Source: JADGQM01 sp964441945
GTDB taxonomy: Bacteria > Desulfobacterota > Syntrophobacteria > Syntrophobacterales > Syntrophobacteraceae
Assembly: GCA_964441945.1 (NCBI GenBank)
Contig: CAYTWB010000083.1
Coordinates: 1 to 15,768, forward strand
Length of the DNA: 15,768 nt
Reading direction: 5' to 3'
A program made the translations under genes and the position numbers. Below are positions 6,682-14,739 of this stretch, piece after piece. Under the pieces are notes generated by a model. It was given only the letters and a program-made list of their open reading frames with translations, made no database searches and was not told where the DNA came from. Position 1 is the stretch's first letter. Every line of letters starts with the position of its first letter.

Positions 6682-9503
6682 AAAGAATCCCTCTTGCCAC
6701 CTACCGGCTGCAATTCAATCCAGCCTTTGGTTTCCGGCAGGCTGCCGAGATCGTGGATTACCTGTCGAAACTCGGGATTACCTGCCTCTATGCCTCGCCG
6801 ATTTTCAAGGCCAGGCAAGGAAGCACCCACGGCTACGACATTGTCGACCCCAACCGGCTGAACCCGGAATTGGGCAGCATCGAAGAATTCGAAGCGCTCA
6901 CGGAAGCGGTTGAACAGGAGGGGATGATGTGGCTCCAGGACATCGTTCCCAACCACATGGCCTTCGATGCACAGAACCGGGTCCTTATCGATGTCCTGGA
7001 GAACGGCCCCCATTCGAAGTACTTTGGGTTTTTCGATGTTGAGTGGGACCATCCGTATGGAGGGATAAAAGGCAGGCTGCTGGCACCATTCCTGGGAAGG
7101 TTCTTCGGTGAATGCCTGGAAAGCGGTGAGATCCGTTTGTGCTATGCTCAGGAAGGGTTCACTATCCATTACTACGATTTTCGATTACCGCTAAGGATCG
7201 AGTCCTACCCCTCCATCCTCACCCATCGGCTCCCGGCACTGAAAAAGAAGCTGGGTCCCAAGGACCCTGATTACATAAAATTCCTTGGTGTCCTGGGAGT
7301 GCTCTACGGGTTGCGAACGGGCCCTTCCGAAAAAGGAGCGAGCGAGCGCTACGACCAGATCAGCTTTGTGAAGGTGCTGCTGTGGGAGCTCTATGCCGGA
7401 AATGCAGAGATCCGAACGTTCCTGGACAGGAACCTCGGAATGTTCAACGGCGAGGGCCTCGCTCAAGGGCAGAAACACCTGCTCGAAAACTTGCTGCGCG
7501 ACCAGTTCTTTCGCCTCTCCTTCTGGAAGGTTGCCACCGAAGAGATCAACTACCGGCGTTTTTTCATCATCAACGAGCTCATCTCGCTTCGGATGGAAGA
7601 TCAGCAGGTCTTCGACCATTGCCATGCTCTGCTTTTTAAACTGGTTGCCGACGGGAAGATCACGGGGCTGAGAATTGACCACGTGGACGGGCTGCACGAC
7701 CCGACGCGGTATCTCCACAGCATCCGTGCGAAAGTCGGCGAAATCTATACCGTGGTGGAAAAGATCCTGGCGGTCGGCGAGCGGATTCCAAAGTTCTGGC
7801 CCATTGCCGGTACCACGGGCTATGATTTCATGAATGGGCTCAACGGCCTCTTTTGTGAACAGAAAAACGAGAAAGCCTTCAGCAGGATCTACGCCAGACA
7901 GGCCGGCTTCACCTGGTCGTATCGCGAGCTCGTTGCCGACAAAAAGAAGTTCATCGCGGAAAAGAGGATGGCCGGCGATGTCGACAACCTGGCCCATCTG
8001 ATCAAGAACATCTCCAGCCGCTATCGGCAGGGAAGCGATCTCACCCTGCTCGGATTGAAGAGCGCTATCGTGCTGACCCTGGCTCATTTCCCGGTTTACC
8101 GCACCTACTTCAGCCCGGAAGGCTCCCGCCCGGAAGATTGTCACTACGTGAAAGAGGCCGTGGCAAAGGCCAAGGCGCAGGACCCCGAGCAGGTGCCGGA
8201 GCTGGAGTTCATTGAGAACCTGCTGCTTCAGGAATTCGGGCATGAACTCAACGTCAGGGAACGGAACGAATGGCTCCGGGTGGTGATGAAGTTTCAACAG
8301 CTCTCGGGGCCGCTCATGGCGAAGGGACTGGAAGACACTGTTCTGTACATCTACAACCGGCTCATCTCTCTCAATGAGGTGGGCGGGAATCCGAGTCGTT
8401 TCGGAGGCTCTCTCAAATCCTTTCATGATTTCAACAGGCACCGCGCCCTGCATCACCCGCACGATATGAACGCCACCTCGACCCATGATGTCAAGCGGGG
8501 AGAGGATATACGAGCACGGCTCAATGTCCTGTCTGAGGTCCCTCGCGAATGGGAAAGGGCGGTAAGGACATGGCGGAAGCTCAACCGGAAGCACAAAAGA
8601 CTGGTAAACGGCATCCTGGTTCCAGAGCCCAACGATGAATACTTCCTCTATCAGACCCTGGTGGGGGCTTTCCCCTTCGGCGATGAGCCGGGTTTTTCAG
8701 AACGGATAAAGGCCTATATTGTCAAAGCGGTGCGTGAAGCCAAAATGGTCACCAGCTGGCTTAAGCCGGACGAAACTTATGAAAAAGCTTATCTTGCCTT
8801 TGTGGAAGCCATTCTTGACGCGGGGGAGGAGAATCCTTTCTTGAAGTCTTTTCTACCATTTCAGGGAATGGTTGCCGAATATGGGATATGGAATGCACTC
8901 TCCCAGGCTTTGCTGAAGATCACCTCACCGGGGGTCCCCGACTTCTACCAGGGCAGCGAGCTCTGGGACCTGCACCTCGTGGACCCCGACAACCGGCGCC
9001 CGGTCGATTTTGCCGCCAGGCAGGCAATCCTGGAGGAATTTCTCAGAGTGAAGCAAGGACCTCAGGACCTTCTTTCCGAGCTTCTTTGTTCCAGAACGGA
9101 CGGAAAGATCAAGTTCTACGTGATCTATACGGCACTGAAAGCGAGAAAGGACCTGAGAGAAACCTTCCAACTGGGGCACTATCTCCCCTTGAGAACGGGC
9201 GGTGAGTTTAAGAGCCATGTCATTGCCTTTGCCAGAAAGTATCACCAATCCTGGGCCATGGTCGTTGTCCCCCGTTTCCTGACCCGACTGGTTGCACCTT
9301 CTGAAATCCCGATTGGCGAGCACGTCTGGCACGATACCCACATTTTGTTCCGCCGGCCGATGCCTCAATCCTGGTTGAACGTGATGACCGGCGAGACAAT
9401 TCCAGCCTCGGCAAAGCTCATGGTGGGAGAGGTGCTGCATCGTTTCCCGGTTGCGTTGCTTGTGGGTCCTCAGGGACAGGCGGCGACCTCTTCCCTGCCG
9501 TGA
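6678..9503 (+). CDS. treY: Malto-oligosyltrehalose synthase TreY
   Basis: This 941-residue GH13 intramolecular transglucosylase converts the reducing-end alpha-1,4 bond of a maltodextrin to alpha,alpha-1,1, making maltooligosyltrehalose for TreZ. The N-terminus IPLATYRLQFNPAFGF (4-19) is typical of TreY. Catalytic regions are DIVPNH (88-93), GLRIDHVDGLHDP with nucleophile D334, VEKIL with E361, WPIAGTTGYDF (374-384), and NATSTHDVKRGED with D604. The C-terminal PGVPDFYQGSELWDLHLVDP is also characteristic. Length fits bacterial TreY (roughly 700-950). Its ATG overlaps the preceding stop by four bases (ATGA). The ribosome binding site is weak (GTGAAAG), so translation is probably coupled to the GH57 gene. 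It is the last gene of the operon. Identification is firm. Confidence 0.95.
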   Translation: MKRIPLATYRLQFNPAFGFRQAAEIVDYLSKLGITCLYASPIFKARQGSTHGYDIVDPNRLNPELGSIEEFEALTEAVEQEGMMWLQDIVPNHMAFDAQNRVLIDVLENGPHSKYFGFFDVEWDHPYGGIKGRLLAPFLGRFFGECLESGEIRLCYAQEGFTIHYYDFRLPLRIESYPSILTHRLPALKKKLGPKDPDYIKFLGVLGVLYGLRTGPSEKGASERYDQISFVKVLLWELYAGNAEIRTFLDRNLGMFNGEGLAQGQKHLLENLLRDQFFRLSFWKVATEEINYRRFFIINELISLRMEDQQVFDHCHALLFKLVADGKITGLRIDHVDGLHDPTRYLHSIRAKVGEIYTVVEKILAVGERIPKFWPIAGTTGYDFMNGLNGLFCEQKNEKAFSRIYARQAGFTWSYRELVADKKKFIAEKRMAGDVDNLAHLIKNISSRYRQGSDLTLLGLKSAIVLTLAHFPVYRTYFSPEGSRPEDCHYVKEAVAKAKAQDPEQVPELEFIENLLLQEFGHELNVRERNEWLRVVMKFQQLSGPLMAKGLEDTVLYIYNRLISLNEVGGNPSRFGGSLKSFHDFNRHRALHHPHDMNATSTHDVKRGEDIRARLNVLSEVPREWERAVRTWRKLNRKHKRLVNGILVPEPNDEYFLYQTLVGAFPFGDEPGFSERIKAYIVKAVREAKMVTSWLKPDETYEKAYLAFVEAILDAGEENPFLKSFLPFQGMVAEYGIWNALSQALLKITSPGVPDFYQGSELWDLHLVDPDNRRPVDFAARQAILEEFLRVKQGPQDLLSELLCSRTDGKIKFYVIYTALKARKDLRETFQLGHYLPLRTGGEFKSHVIAFARKYHQSWAMVVVPRFLTRLVAPSEIPIGEHVWHDTHILFRRPMPQSWLNVMTGETIPASAKLMVGEVLHRFPVALLVGPQGQAATSSLP

Positions 9504-9543
9504 TGACAGGATCGCATACGGAAACAAGCGTCCGGATTCCATT

Positions 9544-9613
9544 CGTCATACCGGCGAAGGCCGGTATCCAGGAAGCTTTTCTCGATTCCGGCCAGAAACA
9601 TGCCGGAATGACG
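9544..9613. repeat. Paired-hairpin palindromic dispersed-type repeat
   Basis: This 70-bp element has outer arms CGTCATACCGGC and GCCGGAATGACG, inverted repeats with one mismatch. It folds as two hairpins. The left is TACCGGC-GAAG-GCCGGTA (9549-9566) and the right is ATTCCGGC (9585-9592) with GCCGGAAT (9602-9609) around a 9-base loop. The form matches the widespread GTCAT..CCGGC-GAA(A/G)-GCCGG..ATCCAGG interspersed repeats seen in many proteobacterial genomes, which are MITE- or REP-like and lack a gene. It sits between the convergent treY and CoA-transferase genes, a usual place for such elements. It could fold in transcripts from either strand and help end them, but no T-run follows. Confidence 0.75.
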
Positions 9614-9682
9614 ATTTGCGGTAATGGTCACTCTATTGTGGGGGGCTGTACCAAGCGCGGCCATTGCAGCGAGACACTCTGT

Positions 9683-10453
9683 TTACCGCAAGTAGAACCC
9701 CGTTGGATCAATATTTCTCAACAGGGCTATTTCCTCTTCCGTGGGCAATTCGGTTGCTTTGACATCCGGGGCAACCTTCAGATCGAAGGAACAACTGGCA
9801 CGAATCCTGTCCACGGAGTGGCCCGGGAAGTATTCCGCCAGCATCATTTCCTTGGTGATTTCATCAAACCGGTAAACCGCCATGGTGCTCACCACGACTG
9901 TGGGTCCTCCACCGATCATCCCCAGTTGCTCGCGAGCGCCGGGTCCCTGCAGGTATCCCGGACTGGTGAGGTAGTCCACCCTGTCCACAAATTTCTTTGG
10001 GTCCTGGGGCATAATGGCGAGGACCCTTTTGCCGGATGTCGCCATATCATTGGCACCGCCGCTTCCGGCAAAATAGGTGAATGTCTCCGGACTGTTCCAA
10101 CTGCCCACGCCCGTTGAATTGATATTGCCATACTTGTCGATCTGAGAACCACCGATGAGGGCAACGTCCACCTCGCCGCGCTGCAATGCAGCCATAGTCG
10201 CCAACATCCCGTAGGCGTAATCGGCGCGGGTAAAGAGCACCGGATCGTCAACCGTTATGGCCAGTCCTGGAGGAGTTGTCGCCCGGATGGAACCCCCTTC
10301 GGTGAAAAGGATCATATTGGGAGCATGCGTGGCCAGGGCGAAACTGACCACCACCATAGGCAACCCGACACCCGCAAAAACGACCTCTCCATCCTTGATC
10401 TCTCGCGCACAACGCACCACCATGAGTTCCGTGAGACGGTAGTTGCTTGTCAT
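9683..10453 (-). CDS. Family I CoA-transferase subunit B (B1, GctB-like)
   Basis: This 256-residue beta subunit belongs to a two-subunit family I CoA-transferase, closest in style to glutaconate CoA-transferase GctB and the related IpdB group. It would move CoA between an acyl-CoA and a free acid, with the active-site Glu forming the CoA thioester. E52 in ILFTEGGSI lies where GctB carries its catalytic glutamate (Glu54). FAGVGLP (26-32) and ALIGGSQIDKYGNINST (98-114) are conserved glycine-rich segments, and the C-terminus ends LLRNIDPTGFYLR. The ATG at 10453 has GAGGAG upstream. It is 35 bases downstream of its A partner, as expected for an A-B operon. The substrate is unknown. An IpdB-like ring-opening hydrolase is possible, but as I recall that group lacks this Glu. 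Confidence 0.88.
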   Translation of the reverse strand: MTSNYRLTELMVVRCAREIKDGEVVFAGVGLPMVVVSFALATHAPNMILFTEGGSIRATTPPGLAITVDDPVLFTRADYAYGMLATMAALQRGEVDVALIGGSQIDKYGNINSTGVGSWNSPETFTYFAGSGGANDMATSGKRVLAIMPQDPKKFVDRVDYLTSPGYLQGPGAREQLGMIGGGPTVVVSTMAVYRFDEITKEMMLAEYFPGHSVDRIRASCSFDLKVAPDVKATELPTEEEIALLRNIDPTGFYLR

Positions 10454-10488
10454 AGCATACTCCTCACCCTTCTACAGCCTGGATCCGC

Positions 10489-11484
10489 CTATCCTCTGAT
10501 GTACTTGTCGGTATACTGCGGCACGCCTTGCCACACAGCCGGGTCGTGAAAGCCGTAATCGACACTCACTTGAGGTTTGAAGCCCAACCTGGGCTGGAGT
10601 CGATCCAGTCCATCCTGCCCAAACATTTGAATATACTTATGGATATAGGCGTCATGATCCTCACAGCTGTAGATCCACTCTTCGAAGAATTTGGGGAGCA
10701 AATCAGCACTCCGTTCGTACTTACCCTGATACTGGCAGAAGCGAATATCCTGGCCATAATAGCCGCGACAGGCCGATGGATGAGCGCCCCACGGACAGTG
10801 AACCACGGCCAGGGTCTTGTAATAGGGAACGATAGTGCGGTCCGGGTCGTCACGCACCAGTTCAGTATCAATGATCTCCTCCGCGGTCACGACGACCCCC
10901 CGCCGTGACCCCATCGCTCCGAACTCGTCCGTCACCCCGCGGGTTCCCCAGGCGACCACGTTGCCCAGGGGATCCGCCTTCTGGGCATGGATGATGGCAA
11001 CATCCGCCCGCCAGGCACGGGCAACTGTGATCTTTTCCCCGGAGAATGGGTCCTCCAGTACTCTCAGATCGCTGGTGTTGTGCTCGATGATGTCGGTGCC
11101 AATGTTGCCTCGAACGGGAACAAACGGAACGCCGAGGAACCCCGCGAGCAGGGCGCAGGTAGCGCCGAAGTTGGAGACATCAAAGCGCTGGATGTCACCC
11201 GACTGGAATGCACGCCGAATCGCATAGGGCGCTTTGACACACCAGTTCATCGTCCAGGCCAGATGGACCTCTTTGATGCACCCTGCGGCCACCAGCAGGT
11301 CCAGTCCACCGACATCCGAGGAAGCGTTGAAGACGGTCAGGTCCTTCTTCCTCTGCCTGATAATCTCATGGGTAAGCGCCATAGGCACCATGATCTGGAA
11401 GCCGCCGTAATAGACTGAATCGCCATCATGCACATACCTGGACACCGCCTCCTTGAGGCTCATCCGCTTGTCGTGGACCGACAT
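10489..11484 (-). CDS. Family I CoA-transferase subunit A (A1, GctA-like)
   Basis: This 331-residue alpha subunit is the partner of the B gene 35 bases downstream. It opens with KRMSLKEAVSRYVHDGDSVYYGGF (6-29), the usual start of the family and its glycine-rich CoA-site loop. VSNFGATCALLAGFLGVPFVPVRG (103-126), HAQKADPLGNVVAWGTRG (166-183) and PWGAHPSACRGYYGQD (231-246) follow. GctA is about 320 residues, so length fits. The start is set at 11484 because GAGGAGG lies just upstream and the residues before it (to a possible ATG at 11640) do not resemble the family. Expression probably comes from the leader upstream (promoter candidate at 11744-11752). Family membership is clear and the acyl substrate is not. 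Confidence 0.88.
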   Translation of the reverse strand: MSVHDKRMSLKEAVSRYVHDGDSVYYGGFQIMVPMALTHEIIRQRKKDLTVFNASSDVGGLDLLVAAGCIKEVHLAWTMNWCVKAPYAIRRAFQSGDIQRFDVSNFGATCALLAGFLGVPFVPVRGNIGTDIIEHNTSDLRVLEDPFSGEKITVARAWRADVAIIHAQKADPLGNVVAWGTRGVTDEFGAMGSRRGVVVTAEEIIDTELVRDDPDRTIVPYYKTLAVVHCPWGAHPSACRGYYGQDIRFCQYQGKYERSADLLPKFFEEWIYSCEDHDAYIHKYIQMFGQDGLDRLQPRLGFKPQVSVDYGFHDPAVWQGVPQYTDKYIRG

Positions 11485-11807
11485 TTCGTCCTCCTCGATA
11501 AGGTACAACAAGACCTGTTCCCATGAGTTCATCGTGGCAGCGACAGTACAGGCAGACCACACGGATGTTCCCAGAACCCGCCCCGTAGGGTTGGGTCGGG
11601 AAAACACGTTCGGAACAGCTTGGCAGCATGCATCTGGCACAGCGGGAACATCTACAGGAAGGTCGCATCTTTCTCAGCAGCGAGGGGTGGCTACCATGGG
11701 AAGCTCCACCACAGTTCGTGAACATCCGCTCGAAGGGTGGTATACTATAGCAAAAGGATCGCTTTATCTAGTAGTATTTCACCCTTCACTCCACAAAGAT
11801 GGTCCCC
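11485..11807. other. Intergenic leader between the two CoA-transferase operons
   Basis: These 323 bases have no convincing gene. ORFs crossing here on either strand are low-complexity shadows. It holds the A1 ribosome binding site (GAGGAGG on the minus strand, just right of 11484), a short inverted repeat AACCC / GGGTT (about 11574-11592), and the extended -10 candidate. No recognisable riboswitch core and no sigma-54 GG-N10-GC site in correct form was seen. Confidence 0.5.
11744..11752 (-). promoter_or_regulatory. Candidate extended -10 promoter for the A1-B1 operon
   Basis: Read on the minus strand this is TGCTATAGT, an extended -10 (TGnTATAAT) with one mismatch. No good -35 lies 17 bases upstream (ACTAGA), which extended -10 promoters tolerate. 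It sits after the terminator of the upstream B2 gene and before A1, where a promoter is needed. It would give a leader of roughly 250 nt. The same bases hold TATACT on the + strand, but no + strand gene follows. Confidence 0.35.
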
Positions 11808-11842
11808 AAAAAAAGCCGGGAAAGAACTGGTTCTTTCCCGGC
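11808..11842 (-). terminator. Intrinsic terminator after CoA-transferase B2
   Basis: A perfect 13-bp stem, GCCGGGAAAGAAC (11815-11827) with GTTCTTTCCCGGC (11830-11842), is followed on the minus strand by seven T (A7 at 11808-11814 on the plus strand). It begins 34 bases after the B2 stop. The direction of the T-run shows it ends the A2-B2 transcript and insulates the downstream A1-B1 pair. Confidence 0.9.
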
Positions 11843-11876
11843 CGTCAGCGTCACGACTTGTGGTCAACCCTCTGGG

Positions 11877-12674
11877 CTATTTCTCGACAATTTTCCGTTT
11901 GAGGAAGAAGCCTTCCGGATCGCACTTGGTTCGCAGCAGCATCAGATCGTGTTCAGTCGGGATGGCCATTTCCTTGACATCCGGAGAAATCAGCAGCTCA
12001 AAATCAACCAGCTCCTGAATGGCTTCGGGGCTCTTGCCCGGCAGGTATTCCAGGAGCATCATGCGCCGTGTCTCCTTATCAAACCCAAAGAGCGCCTGAT
12101 TGGTGATCACACGGTAGGGACCCGCTCCCATGACTCCGGCTTTTTCGCGGTAATCGGGTGAGCCGTCGCCAAAGCCGATACTGGTGATGAAGTCAACCTG
12201 CTTGACGAACCTTCTTTTCTCCAGAGCCATGATGGCAATGGTCTTTTCGCAGTTGGCCGCCATGGCTCCGGCGCCGCCGCTGCCCGGGAAACGGACCCTG
12301 GGTTTATCGTAGGTCCCGCCCTCGTAGGTCGAACAGATGTTGCCGTACACATCGACCTGAGCGCCACCGATAAAGGCGTAGTCCGAATACCCCCTCTGGG
12401 TCAGTTCAAAGACCGCACAAAGCCCCTTGGCAAACACCGCTTTGCGGAAAGCACGCGTGTCGCCCACCGACATCGGCATCCCCTGTTCCAGAATGGAGGC
12501 CAGCGAGCCGGCCTCGAAGATCAGGTTTGCGTTGGGGGCATGGGTCAGCTGGGCATGCATGGATGCAATGATCGGCAGACCCGTACCGACAAAAATGATG
12601 GTATTGTCTTCCAATACTCTTGAACCTGTGAAGGCAATCATCTCATAGGGATTGACATCAGCTATCGATACCAT
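11877..12674 (-). CDS. Family I CoA-transferase subunit B (B2, GctB-like)
   Basis: This 265-residue beta subunit is paralogous to B1. E54 in NLIFEAGSL is at the same number as the catalytic Glu54 of glutaconate CoA-transferase GctB, which favours true transferase activity. FVGTGLP (28-34), AFIGGAQVDVYGNICST (100-116), GSGGAGAMAA (131-140) and the ending LLRTKCDPEGFFLKR parallel B1. The start is placed at ATG 12674 because AAGGAGA lies 8 bases upstream. The ATG at 12695 would add seven residues containing that site. The gene follows A2 by 47 bases and is closed by a strong terminator. The substrate is not deducible. B1 and B2 are clearly diverged, so different acyl substrates are plausible. 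Confidence 0.88.
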   Translation of the reverse strand: MVSIADVNPYEMIAFTGSRVLEDNTIIFVGTGLPIIASMHAQLTHAPNANLIFEAGSLASILEQGMPMSVGDTRAFRKAVFAKGLCAVFELTQRGYSDYAFIGGAQVDVYGNICSTYEGGTYDKPRVRFPGSGGAGAMAANCEKTIAIMALEKRRFVKQVDFITSIGFGDGSPDYREKAGVMGAGPYRVITNQALFGFDKETRRMMLLEYLPGKSPEAIQELVDFELLISPDVKEMAIPTEHDLMLLRTKCDPEGFFLKRKIVEK

Positions 12675-12721
12675 TATCAAATCTCCTTTTTCCAAGTGTC
12701 CACTGGCTGTTTCCGGCTTTG

Positions 12722-13810
12722 TTAAGAGAGGATTATCGGTTGTTGGCCGTCCATCTTCCTCAGATAAGTGAGCTTCTTGTGAGGCACAATCTTAGCGATG
12801 AAGTCATCCCAGGTATCACAGCCGAAGAAATACTCATCAAAGTAGGCCTTCAATTTATCTTTACTGCCCGTCTTGCGGAACTCGTCGCACAGGCTTCTGA
12901 AATACAGGAAGTGCTCCATATCGAACCAGTACGCACCATAAACCGCGCCCGGCCACGCACCAAATTGCTGCTCACAAACGGCGTCAACGACCGGGTAGGG
13001 GATCTCGGTCATGTTCGGGTAGCGGCGAATGGCCATGTTATCGATGATGGTTTCGGTGCTCATGATGGTATGCGCGGCAGCCTGAGCGATTTCCGGGCAG
13101 GTGCACAGCGCGCCGAAGATCCGGGCGTTACCGTACATATCGGCGGCCGTCACGTGGACAATGCCGAGGTCCGGGTTACAGGCCGGAACCAGATAGGTGT
13201 TGTCCCCACTGAAGGGGCATTTGATCATGGCGCCGCGGTTGACCATTTCCATATCGGAACCGCCGTGGTCACGAACCGGGATAAAGGGAATGCCCATCGC
13301 ACCGGCTTTGAACCGGACCGACATGCCGTAATTGGTATAGTCATCCAGCTCAATTTCACCATTACCGGCGAGGTAACGCAAGATCGGAGCAATACCGATG
13401 ATTTCATAACCCCACCACGCCAGCTCGGCACGCTTGACCGAAATGTGATCCGGGTAGCAGAGCATGGCGGCTGCGGCCCATTCACAGCAGATGGAGTTCG
13501 ATTGGAAGGAAAACGTCAGGTTTTTTGCGCCTTTTTTGATAATATTCCACATGAGTGCCGTAGGAACACGGGTATTGACAAAACCACCCACTCCGATATT
13601 GATGCCGTCCTTGAGATACTTGTCAACCGCTTCCTTGATGGTCACACGCTTGTCTGTAAGACCCTTCAGTTTAGCAACCGCAGCCTTCCTGGCCTGTTTT
13701 GGGGTCACCCCCCAGTACTCGAAGTTCTCTTTCCGCTTCGCCCCCTTTTCCAGTACGTCTTTCTCAACCTTAGTCCATCCTACGATTTTTGAATTGACTC
13801 CCGTTCCCAT
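12722..13810 (-). CDS. Family I CoA-transferase subunit A (A2) with N-terminal extension
   Basis: This 362-residue alpha subunit pairs with B2. The family core begins at about residue 55 (KRVTIKEAVDKYLKDGINIGVGGF, 54-77), matching A1 from residue 7. A2 therefore carries about 48 extra N-terminal residues, rich in Lys and aromatic residues (VEKDVLEKGAKRKENFEYWG), of unknown role. Other conserved parts are GIPFIPVRDHGGSD (173-186), VPACNPDLGIVHVTAADMYGN (208-228) and PGAVYGAYWFDMEHF (287-301), where A1 has HPSACRGYYGQD. The start is set at ATG 13810, since GGAGGAG lies upstream; an ATG at 13894 has no such site. Family is clear, substrate unknown. The extension might be a docking or regulatory segment, or typical of this subfamily. 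Confidence 0.87.
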   Translation of the reverse strand: MGTGVNSKIVGWTKVEKDVLEKGAKRKENFEYWGVTPKQARKAAVAKLKGLTDKRVTIKEAVDKYLKDGINIGVGGFVNTRVPTALMWNIIKKGAKNLTFSFQSNSICCEWAAAAMLCYPDHISVKRAELAWWGYEIIGIAPILRYLAGNGEIELDDYTNYGMSVRFKAGAMGIPFIPVRDHGGSDMEMVNRGAMIKCPFSGDNTYLVPACNPDLGIVHVTAADMYGNARIFGALCTCPEIAQAAAHTIMSTETIIDNMAIRRYPNMTEIPYPVVDAVCEQQFGAWPGAVYGAYWFDMEHFLYFRSLCDEFRKTGSKDKLKAYFDEYFFGCDTWDDFIAKIVPHKKLTYLRKMDGQQPIILS

Positions 13811-14379
13811 CTGCTCACTCCTCCACGTTAGGTTTCCATTTCCTGATACCACCCGTCGCTCAACATTCAAGAATACACCAACGATACCCACCACTCATCA
13901 TCTCACATTAACCCCTCCGGCCAACTTCCCAAGGCTTTCAGGGGATGGCGGCAACAATGATCCGGTAGGATCTACTCCCAGGGCAACCGCCGCCGGTTAA
14001 GAAATTGCGCTCCATCTCGAGTGGTCTTTTGTGGTAATGAATGTATTTCAAATGCACCAGCTCCTATTAAACGACCATATAAGATCCCTAACAATTTCTG
14101 GAAGCTAGCTCACCCCCTTCCTGGGCCCAACAAAGCCCCGTGCAACACATCGCTCAGAATATGGACAGCATAGATAACATAAAGCGGACATTCAACAGCC
14201 CGCGCCACAGAGCACCAAGACAAAAGCCTATCCAGGACAGCTCTTCAGCATGCATCTATTCGCACAAAACCTGAAGCTTATTTCAGGCTGGCCACATTCA
14301 CAACAACCATTGGGGGAAATGGACATGATCGCTCATTTCGCGCGTTTTATTGCTGTCCTTCAAAACACCCAACGATGTC

Positions 14380-14624
14380 TTATGTAGAGTCAGGTGAGCA
14401 ACAGCGTAAACAGCCCGAAGTCGAGGAGAATGCAGAGATCGAAAGATACAGCAACTCGCGCATCAGATTCATATGATCTTCGATGTTGCCCTATTCATAG
14501 AAAGAGGCTTCTCTTCTAGCAAGAACTGGTTCATGGTGTCAACCCATTTCTGAACCCAGGGCAATTTTTCTTGATAAGAACCTCTTTGGGAGACCCGGCA
14601 GAGGCCCCCGTTTCCTGTTGAAAT
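14380..14624 (-). pseudogene. Possible frameshifted coding remnant
   Basis: On the minus strand one frame from about 14624 reads GNGGLCRVSQRGSYQEKLPW then VQKWVDTMNQFL. After a frame change near 14525 it continues ARREASFYE, an in-frame TAG, then GNIEDHMNLMRELLYLSIS, ending at TAA (14380-14382). Both halves have ordinary protein composition, and joining them needs one frameshift and one stop. I do not recognise the protein. This is a weak call based on appearance only. It could be chance open frames in non-coding DNA. Confidence 0.2.
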
Positions 14625-14701
14625 CTAAGAGAAAATCCAGCGAAACAGGCCCTGTGATCGGGTGAGATATATCTATCTGATGGGGTGCGATAACCTCATT
14701 G

Positions 14702-14730
14702 TTGACCATACTGCCTTGACTTTGTATTCG
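14702..14730 (+). promoter_or_regulatory. Weak promoter-like pair ahead of the CoA-transferase remnant
   Basis: TTGACC (14702-14707) and TATTCG (14725-14730) are separated by 17 bases, directly before the strong AAGGAGG site of the remnant. The -35 is good (5 of 6) and the -10 poor (3 of 6). It may be a fossil or weak promoter. Confidence 0.25.
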
Positions 14731-14739
14731 CTAACAAGA

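Larger units (their letters stand above)
13811..14739. other. Long region without an intact gene
   Basis: About 930 bases upstream of A2 contain no convincing intact ORF on either strand. Visible structures are small inverted repeats: GATCC-GGTA-GGATC (13959-13972), AACCG-CCGC-CGGTT (13985-13998) and CCTGAA-GCTTAT-TTCAGG (14270-14287). A possible degraded minus-strand coding remnant is listed separately (14380-14624). The promoter for A2-B2 must lie in the right part of 13811-14100, but I could not pick a convincing -35/-10 or sigma-54 site. Confidence 0.45.

Noticed and set aside
7191..8594. 467-codon open frame on the minus strand inside treY
   Set aside because: It is antisense to the conserved catalytic regions of TreY. 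Long antisense frames are common in GC-rich coding DNA, and this one has no recognisable motif.
11625..11636. 12-base match CAGCATGCATCT shared with about 14246-14257, as a direct repeat
   Set aside because: Several 12-base matches are expected by chance in a window of this size, and the flanks do not match.
12719..13792. 357-codon open frame on the + strand opposite A2
   Set aside because: It is the antisense shadow of a clear CoA-transferase gene. The minus-strand frame has the family motifs, ribosome binding site and operon partner.
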